NCBI GenBank assembly: GCA_018224415.1
Contig: JAGTUZ010000278.1
Location: 1-20,615, forward strand
Direction: 5' to 3'
From: Bacteroidota bacterium
GTDB lineage: Bacteria > Bacteroidota > Ignavibacteria > SZUA-365
DNA: 20,615 nucleotides
Each line of letters starts with the position of its first letter. The stretch's first letter is position 1. Both the position numbers and the translations under genes were made by a program. The notes beneath the pieces were generated by a model. The model was not told where the DNA came from and did no database searches. It saw only the letters and a list, made by a program, of their open reading frames with translations. Positions 15,613 to 20,615 of the stretch are shown here, one piece after another.

Positions 15613-16432
15613 TCTCCGACAGCAGATGGACGACGCCGTCGCCTACATCCGCGCGCACACAACGGTCGAGCCGGTCGTCGGCATCATTCTCGGTACGGGC
15701 CTTGGTGGCCTCGTGCAGGAGATCGATGTGACCACCGTGCTCGAGTACCGCGACATCCCGCATTTTCCGATTTCCACGGTCGAATCCCATGAAGGAAGAT
15801 TGGTCTTCGGTACGCTGGGCGGAAAACCCGTCATGGCGATGCAGGGCCGCTTCCACTACTACGAAGGATACACGCTCCGTCAGGTCACGTTCCCGGTGCG
15901 CGTCATGCATGCGCTGGGAGTGCGTGACCTGCTGATCTCGAACGCCGCCGGGGGGATGAACCCCGTGTTCCGACGCGGTGACATCATGATCATTTACGAT
16001 CACATCAACCTGATCGGTGACAATCCGCTGATCGGTCCCAACGACGACACGCTCGGACCACGCTTTCCGGACATGAGCGAAGCCTACTGCGAGGCTTCCA
16101 TCGAACTCGCGGAACAGGTGGCACTCGATGCGCACATTGCCCTACGCAAGGGCGTCTTCGTCGCCGTTGCGGGTCCCAATCTCGAGACACGGGCGGAATA
16201 CCGATTTCTTCGTGCCATCGGTGCCGACGCCGTTGGCATGTCCACCGTGCCCGAGAATATCGTCGCCGTGCACATGGGCATGAAGGTGCTCGCCTTCTCA
16301 ATCATCACCGACGAGTGTTTCCCGGACGCTCTCGAGCCGGTCGACGTTCCCGCCATCATCAAGATCGCGAACGAGACCGAACCCCTGCTGCGCGAAATCA
16401 TGAAGGGCGTCATCGAACGACTGCAGGTGTGA
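15605..16432 (+). CDS. purine nucleoside phosphorylase, trimeric type
   Basis: A 275-aa member of the trimeric (human-like, PunA-type) family, which splits purine nucleosides with phosphate to free base and (deoxy)ribose-1-phosphate in purine salvage. Visible motifs: ILGTGLGGL (28-36, phosphate loop), MQGRFHYYEGY with His84 (79-89), ISNAAGGMNP (111-120), AGPNLETRAEYR with Glu194 (189-200; equivalent to human Glu201), and AVGMSTVPE (209-217). The residue equivalent to human Asn243 is Asp236 (SIITDECF), which may widen specificity from 6-oxopurines. Starts inside the end of the divIVA-like gene (8-nt overlap), so translation is coupled; the next gene starts 12 nt later. Gene symbol withheld because punA/deoD naming is inconsistent. 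Confidence 0.95.
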   Translation: MSDLRQQMDDAVAYIRAHTTVEPVVGIILGTGLGGLVQEIDVTTVLEYRDIPHFPISTVESHEGRLVFGTLGGKPVMAMQGRFHYYEGYTLRQVTFPVRVMHALGVRDLLISNAAGGMNPVFRRGDIMIIYDHINLIGDNPLIGPNDDTLGPRFPDMSEAYCEASIELAEQVALDAHIALRKGVFVAVAGPNLETRAEYRFLRAIGADAVGMSTVPENIVAVHMGMKVLAFSIITDECFPDALEPVDVPAIIKIANETEPLLREIMKGVIERLQV

Positions 16433-16444
16433 GCAAACCACACG

Positions 16445-16678
16445 ATGAATGATCTCCTGACTCCACTTCGTCTTCTCGCCGCGCTGCTCGTGCTTGTCAC
16501 GCTGTTGTTCTGGCTGACGGCCTTCGTCGACGGCATTCCTCTCGTCGGTGCGCTGCCCGGGGACATCGAGGTCGAGCTTCCCACCGGCATGGTTTATCTG
16601 CCGATCACTACCAGTCTGCTGGCGGCGCTTCTGCTCACCGCGGTCGCGACCGCCATCCAGAAACTCACACGGAAATAA
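16445..16678 (+). CDS. small two-helix membrane protein, DUF2905-like
   Basis: A 77-aa integral membrane protein with transmembrane segments at about 8-28 and 52-72. The LPGDIE motif at 37-42 between them, and the following YLPITTSLLAALLLT, match the pattern I associate with the DUF2905 family of uncharacterised small bacterial membrane proteins; function unknown. It sits 12 nt after the phosphorylase gene and 10 nt before ileS, so it belongs to the same transcription unit. A short GTGTG/CACAC stem lies just before its ATG, and no clear Shine-Dalgarno is seen. Confidence 0.82.
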   Translation: MNDLLTPLRLLAALLVLVTLLFWLTAFVDGIPLVGALPGDIEVELPTGMVYLPITTSLLAALLLTAVATAIQKLTRK

Positions 16679-16688
16679 CATACGCATC

Positions 16689-19600
16689 ATGGCCACATTC
16701 CAACCCTTCCCTGAGCAGTTCAACTACGCGGAGCTCGAAAAACAGATCCTCGATTTCTGGCGCGAACAGGACATCTTCCAGAAGAGCATCGACCAGCGCC
16801 CCGAGGCGAAGACATTCACCTTTTATGAAGGTCCGCCCTCGGTCAATGGCAAGCCCGGCATCCATCATGTGATGTCTCGCACGCTCAAGGATCTCGTCTG
16901 CCGCTACAAAACCGTGACCGGCCACAGGGTGATGCGCAAGGCGGGGTGGGACACGCACGGACTGCCGATCGAGGTCGCCCTCGAAAAGGAACTGCAGTTC
17001 GAGCAGAAATCCGACATCGAGAAATACGGCGTCGCGAAGTTCAACCGCAGGGCCAAGGATTTCGTGTACCATCACATCGAGTATCCCGAGGGCTGGCAGA
17101 AACTGACCGAGCGCATGGGTTACTGGATCAGTCTCGAAGACGCCTACATCACCTGCACAAATGAATACATCGAATCGGTGTGGTGGGCGCTGAAGGAATT
17201 CTATGACAAGGACCTGATCTACAAGGGGTTCAAGATCGTGCCCCAGTGTCCCCACTGCGAGACGCCGCTCTCGTCGCACGAACTGGCGCTGGGGTATCAG
17301 GACGTCCAGGACATGAACCTGTACGTGAAGTTCCAATGCGCAGATGAGGATGCGAATATCCTTGTCTGGACCACCACGCCCTGGACCCTGATTTCCAATG
17401 TCGCGCTGGCGGTGCATCCTGATGTCGACTACGTCAAAGTGCGTACGCCGGAGCACGGCGTGCTCTATCTCGCGAAAGCGCGGCTTCCCATTCTGGGAGA
17501 TGAATTCGAACTGCTTGCCGAGATGAAGGGTGCCGACTTGCTGGGGAAGGAGTATCGCCGTCTGTTCGATTATGTACCGGTGGAAAAGAAGGCCTTTTAT
17601 GTCGTCGCCGGCGATTTCGTCACGACGGCGGACGGATCCGGTGTGGTGCATATCGCGCCGGCGTTTGGCGTCGATGATTACGAGATGATGAAAAAGTACG
17701 ACCTGCCGTTTATCCTTCCCGTGACAACCGGCGGGCGATTCACCGAAGAGGTGACGGACTTCGCGGGACGTCTTGTCAAGACGATTCAATTCATCACGCA
17801 CAAGGAGGAGGGAGTCGATCCTGACATCCTTCGTATGCTCAAAGCGAACGGCCGCGTGTTCCGCTCTTCCAAGGACTATCTTCACAGCTACCCGCACTGC
17901 TGGCGCTGCGACAATCCGTTGATCTACTATGCCCGTGACAGCTGGTATATCCGCACCACGGAATTCGCCGGTCGCATGATCGAGCTGAACAGGGAGATCA
18001 ACTGGTGTCCGCCCGAAGTCGGCAGCGGCCGCTTCGGCAACTGGCTGGAAGACAACAAGGACTGGTCACTTTCCCGCGATCGCTATTGGGGAACGCCATT
18101 GCCGATCTGGGTGGCGGAGGACGGCTCGGACATGTTCATCGTCGGGTCGGTCGAAGAACTCCTGCAGGGTTTCCGTCTCGTTGATGGAGAGCGTGTCGCT
18201 CCTACGCGCGAGGGCCTCGATCTGCACAAGCCCTGGGTCGATGACATTCTCTTCGAGAAGGACGGGATGATCTACCGCCGCACGCCAGAACTCATCGACG
18301 TGTGGTTCGATTCCGGCGCGATGCCTTTCGCGCAGTATCATTATCCGTTCGAGAACAAGGAAGTGTTCGAACGCAACTTCCCCGCGGATTTCATCTGCGA
18401 GGGCATCGACCAGACCCGCGGGTGGTTTTACACACTGCATGCGATTGCGTCGTCGCTGTTCGACAAGCCGGCCTTCCGCAACCTCATCGTCAACGAGCTG
18501 GTGCTGGACCGCAACGGACAGAAAATGTCGAAGTCCCGCGGCAACGTCGTCGATCCCTTCAAGGTGCTCGAAGATTATGGTGCGGACGCGACGCGATGGT
18601 ACCTCACGGTGGGCAGTCCGCCCTGGCGCCAGACCATGTTCAACGAGAAAGACATCGAAGGCGTGCAGCGGAACTTCTTTCGTGCGCTGATCAATACGTA
18701 CCAGTTCTTTACGCTGTATGCGAATATCGACGGATTCACCGGATCGGAAGAGGAGCAGCCTGTCGCCGAACGTCCGGAAATCGATCAGTGGATCATCACC
18801 GAACTCAATGCACTGATCGGGACGGTGCGATCGCTGATGGACGCCTACGACGTGACGCCCGCCGCGCGGGCCATCCAGGAATTCACCATCGACCAGCTGT
18901 CGAACTGGTATGTACGCCGCAACCGGCGCCGTTTCTGGAAAGGAGACATGTCCGCCGACAAACTGGCCGCCTACCAGACGCTGCATCGCTGCCTGCTTGC
19001 CGTGGCACAGTTGATGTCGCCGTTCGCGCCCTTCCTGTCGGAACATCTGTATCGCCGGCTCACGGTGAACGTACCCGCCGGTGCGGCGGAAGAATCCGTG
19101 CACCTGGCCTTGCTGCCCGAAGCCGGCCTGATCGATGAGGATCTCAAGCAGCGCATGCACGCGGCACAGCGCGTCGTGTATCTGACCCGCAGCCTGCGGG
19201 AGCAGACACGCATCAAGACCCGCCAGCCTCTCGCCCGCATCCTCGTGGCCACGACCGCACCGGAGCTCGCCGGACAGATCGAAGCGATGAAAGACGTGAT
19301 CCTCGAGGAGACCAACATCAAGGAAGTGGAGTTCATCGCGAACGACTCCGAGATGCTGAAAAAGCGGGCCAAGGCGAATTTCAAGGTCATCGGTCCGAAA
19401 TACGGCAAGCAGGTGAAAGCCATTGCCGCCGCAGTGGGCGCGTTCACGCTCGAACAGATCAACCGCCTCGAGGCGGAGGGCGCAATCACCGTCACCATCG
19501 ATGGCGGACAGCAGTCACTCGAGAGTGAAGACGTCGAGATCCAGCATCTGGACATCGAGGGCTGGACCATCGGCACCGACGGAGATCTGGTGGTGGCACT

Positions 19601-19895
19601 GGACACGGCACTCAATGACGCGCTGCGTGACGAGGGCCTGGCACGCGAGTTCGTAAGCAAGATGCAGTCTCTCCGGAAGGACCGCAATTTCGCCGTCACC
19701 GATCGTATTGTCATCACTTTTCATGCCGAAGATGAAACGCTCGAACGGGCAATTCTCAATATGGAATCGTATATTTGCGCAGAAACGCTTGCAGCAAAGA
19801 TCGTTCGTGACACGGACCCCGAAGGTCGTACGTCGACAGTCGAAGTGAATGAACACACCTGCAGCGTTGATATAACCCATTACCACGGTGACTGA
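16689..19895 (+). CDS. ileS: isoleucyl-tRNA synthetase, IleS2 type with GIHH signature
   Basis: A 1068-aa class Ia synthetase charging tRNA-Ile, of the longer eukaryote-like IleS2 clade. Features: the signature usually written HxGH reads GIHH at 57-60 (GKPGIHHVMSR), the first and third positions exchanged; GWDTHGLPIE (86-95); the CP1 editing domain with TTTPWTLISN (228-237) and DGSGVVHIAPAFGVDD (315-330), which hydrolyses Val-tRNA-Ile; Cys pairs in PQCPHC and PHCWRC; DVWFDSGAMPF (537-547); KMSKS at 612-616 intact; an anticodon-binding helical region from about 690 and a long C-terminal domain to 1068. The ATG at 16689 matches the family start. IleS2 enzymes are known to tolerate mupirocin. 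It follows the DUF2905-like gene by 10 nt. Confidence 0.97.
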   Translation: MATFQPFPEQFNYAELEKQILDFWREQDIFQKSIDQRPEAKTFTFYEGPPSVNGKPGIHHVMSRTLKDLVCRYKTVTGHRVMRKAGWDTHGLPIEVALEKELQFEQKSDIEKYGVAKFNRRAKDFVYHHIEYPEGWQKLTERMGYWISLEDAYITCTNEYIESVWWALKEFYDKDLIYKGFKIVPQCPHCETPLSSHELALGYQDVQDMNLYVKFQCADEDANILVWTTTPWTLISNVALAVHPDVDYVKVRTPEHGVLYLAKARLPILGDEFELLAEMKGADLLGKEYRRLFDYVPVEKKAFYVVAGDFVTTADGSGVVHIAPAFGVDDYEMMKKYDLPFILPVTTGGRFTEEVTDFAGRLVKTIQFITHKEEGVDPDILRMLKANGRVFRSSKDYLHSYPHCWRCDNPLIYYARDSWYIRTTEFAGRMIELNREINWCPPEVGSGRFGNWLEDNKDWSLSRDRYWGTPLPIWVAEDGSDMFIVGSVEELLQGFRLVDGERVAPTREGLDLHKPWVDDILFEKDGMIYRRTPELIDVWFDSGAMPFAQYHYPFENKEVFERNFPADFICEGIDQTRGWFYTLHAIASSLFDKPAFRNLIVNELVLDRNGQKMSKSRGNVVDPFKVLEDYGADATRWYLTVGSPPWRQTMFNEKDIEGVQRNFFRALINTYQFFTLYANIDGFTGSEEEQPVAERPEIDQWIITELNALIGTVRSLMDAYDVTPAARAIQEFTIDQLSNWYVRRNRRRFWKGDMSADKLAAYQTLHRCLLAVAQLMSPFAPFLSEHLYRRLTVNVPAGAAEESVHLALLPEAGLIDEDLKQRMHAAQRVVYLTRSLREQTRIKTRQPLARILVATTAPELAGQIEAMKDVILEETNIKEVEFIANDSEMLKKRAKANFKVIGPKYGKQVKAIAAAVGAFTLEQINRLEAEGAITVTIDGGQQSLESEDVEIQHLDIEGWTIGTDGDLVVALDTALNDALRDEGLAREFVSKMQSLRKDRNFAVTDRIVITFHAEDETLERAILNMESYICAETLAAKIVRDTDPEGRTSTVEVNEHTCSVDITHYHGD

Positions 19896-19908
19896 CCGCA
19901 TTGCGGTC
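19894..19908 (+). other. perfect short hairpin at the end of ileS
   Basis: GACCGC/GCGGTC pair exactly around an ATT loop, and the left arm includes the last two bases of the ileS TGA. No U-tract follows, so it is not a canonical terminator; it could affect translation of the next gene, whose GGAG lies 18 nt downstream. Confidence 0.45.
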
Positions 19909-19938
19909 CTCCCGTTCCTCTGTTACGGAGATACTGTC

Positions 19939-20615
19939 ATGAAAGCGAAAAAGAACATCGATATGAACGCGGAGCGCGCGACGGCAAACGTTGTGACCTC
20001 GGCAGATACTCCCGTGCGGTCGGTTTCCAGCACGAAGCGCGGTGCCGATGCGAAGGCCTCCCCGAAATCTTCTACCACAAAAAAAGCTGTGGCCAAGGAA
20101 GATGTCTCCAAAGGGAAGACCAAGAAGGCGACGGCCAAGGATGTTGAAGTGAAAAAATCCACGGCGAAAAAATCCGCAGGCAAGACCGCGGACGCGAAGA
20201 AACCGGCAGCAAAGAAAGCCGCAGGCAAGACGGCGGACGCAAAGAAACCGGCAGCAAAGAAAGCCGCAGGCAAGACGGCAGTCGCGAAGAAACCGGCAGC
20301 AAAGAAAGCCGCAGGCAAGACGGCGGACGCAAAGAAACCGGCAGCAAAGAAACCGGCAGCGAAGAAAGCCGCGGGCAAGACAGCGGACGCAAAGAAACCG
20401 GCAGCGAAGAAAGCCGCGGGCAAGACAGCGGACGCGAAGAAACCGGCAGCAAAGAAAGCCGCAGGCAAGACGACGGACGCAAAGAAACCGGCAGCGAAGA
20501 AAGCCGCAGGCAAGACGGCGGACGCAAAGAAACCGGCAGCGAAGAAGTCTGTGGGCAAGAGTCCTGTCGTCCCCAAGGCAACCGCAGCGAAAAAGACCTC
20601 CGTGCGGAAGAAGGC
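19939..20615 (+). CDS. Lys/Ala/Pro-rich histone-H1-like protein, 3' end outside window (partial)
   Basis: Begins at ATG 19939, with GGAG 8 nt upstream and 43 nt after ileS, and stays open to the window end: at least 225 codons. Residues 1-78 are charged and low in hydrophobic residues; 79-203 are eight copies of a 15-residue unit (AAGKTADAKKPAAKK); 204-225 remain basic. The composition is almost only Lys, Ala, Pro, Gly, Thr and Asp, like the tails of histone H1 and of bacterial H1-like DNA-binding proteins. It is expected to be disordered and to bind DNA or RNA. In many Bacteroidota and Chlorobi ileS is followed by a TraR/DksA-type zinc-finger gene, so this may be the tail of such a protein, with the globular part beyond the window; that is inference. 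The tail itself cannot show the fold. Confidence 0.85.
   Translation, partial: MKAKKNIDMNAERATANVVTSADTPVRSVSSTKRGADAKASPKSSTTKKAVAKEDVSKGKTKKATAKDVEVKKSTAKKSAGKTADAKKPAAKKAAGKTADAKKPAAKKAAGKTAVAKKPAAKKAAGKTADAKKPAAKKPAAKKAAGKTADAKKPAAKKAAGKTADAKKPAAKKAAGKTTDAKKPAAKKAAGKTADAKKPAAKKSVGKSPVVPKATAAKKTSVRKK
20173..20547 (+). repeat. 45-nt in-frame tandem repeat, eight copies
   Basis: Eight copies of a 45-nt unit encode 15-residue repeats (residues 79-93, 94-108, 109-123, 124-138, 144-158, 159-173, 174-188, 189-203). A 15-nt duplication encoding PAAKK (139-143) interrupts the array after copy four. Copies differ mostly at third codon positions (gca/gcg, acg/aca) and in a few residues (A to V at copy 3, A to T at copy 7). 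Confidence 0.93.

Noticed and set aside
16548..16688. Longer N-terminus for ileS from 16548
   Set aside because: It overlaps the DUF2905-like gene and encodes Arg/Pro/Ser-rich sequence unlike any synthetase; the ATG at 16689 begins the conserved protein.
20173..20547. Possible CRISPR or intergenic tandem repeat array
   Set aside because: There are no unique spacers; units are contiguous, in frame and differ at third codon positions, so it is a coding repeat.
19923..20576. A 217-codon minus-strand frame of repeated Phe/Ala/Gly-rich hydrophobic units
   Set aside because: It is the antisense of the Lys/Ala repeat gene; its periodicity is simply the complement of the 45-nt repeat, and the plus frame has a Shine-Dalgarno site and follows ileS in line.

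Overview
The window looks like a chromosomal segment from a moderately GC-rich (about 60%) member of the Bacteroidota/Chlorobi side of the tree, most likely an Ignavibacteria/Kapabacteria-like lineage. The evidence is a type IX secretion (T9SS) C-terminal sorting domain on the first protein, a eukaryote-like IleS2, methylmalonyl-CoA epimerase, trimeric purine nucleoside phosphorylase and a DivIVA-like protein. Several genes have good Shine-Dalgarno sites, which argues against core Bacteroidia. I see no tRNA, rRNA, CRISPR array, insertion sequence or prophage. The taxonomic placement is inference.

Layout. (1) 177-3029 (+): a large secreted beta-rich T9SS cargo protein, ending at a bidirectional terminator (3051-3082). 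(2) 6456-3122 (-): a tight operon of methylmalonyl-CoA epimerase, uvrC and an exported TPR-like protein. It is preceded by a 102-nt polypurine tract and insulated upstream by a strong terminator (6605-6633). (3) 8710-6656 (-): three envelope genes of unknown function (secreted protein, small lipoprotein, TPR protein). (4) 11451-8986 (-): gyrA. (5) 11648-13114 (+): a XerC/D-like protein lacking the catalytic tyrosine, followed 3 nt later by aat. (6) 14105-13140 (-): a divergent PfkB-family kinase. (7) 14295-20615 (+): a head-to-tail cluster of yggS, divIVA-like, purine nucleoside phosphorylase, a DUF2905-type membrane protein, ileS, and the start of a Lys/Ala/Pro-rich protein that runs off the window.

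Most genes are housekeeping: DNA repair, supercoiling, translation fidelity, purine salvage, N-degron tagging and cell-pole/division functions. The interest lies in altered key residues inside otherwise intact genes. The Xer-like protein has lost both active-site histidines and the tyrosine nucleophile. IleS carries GIHH instead of HxGH, the swapped signature linked to extreme mupirocin resistance. GyrA has Phe at the quinolone-contact position 87. The PfkB kinase has GVHD where GAGD is expected. The phosphorylase has Asp at its base-specificity position. The last gene carries eight 15-residue histone-H1-like repeats. I did not find a clear multi-gene defence or mobile system; the best candidates for something undescribed are the dead Xer-like/aat pair and the three-gene envelope cluster.
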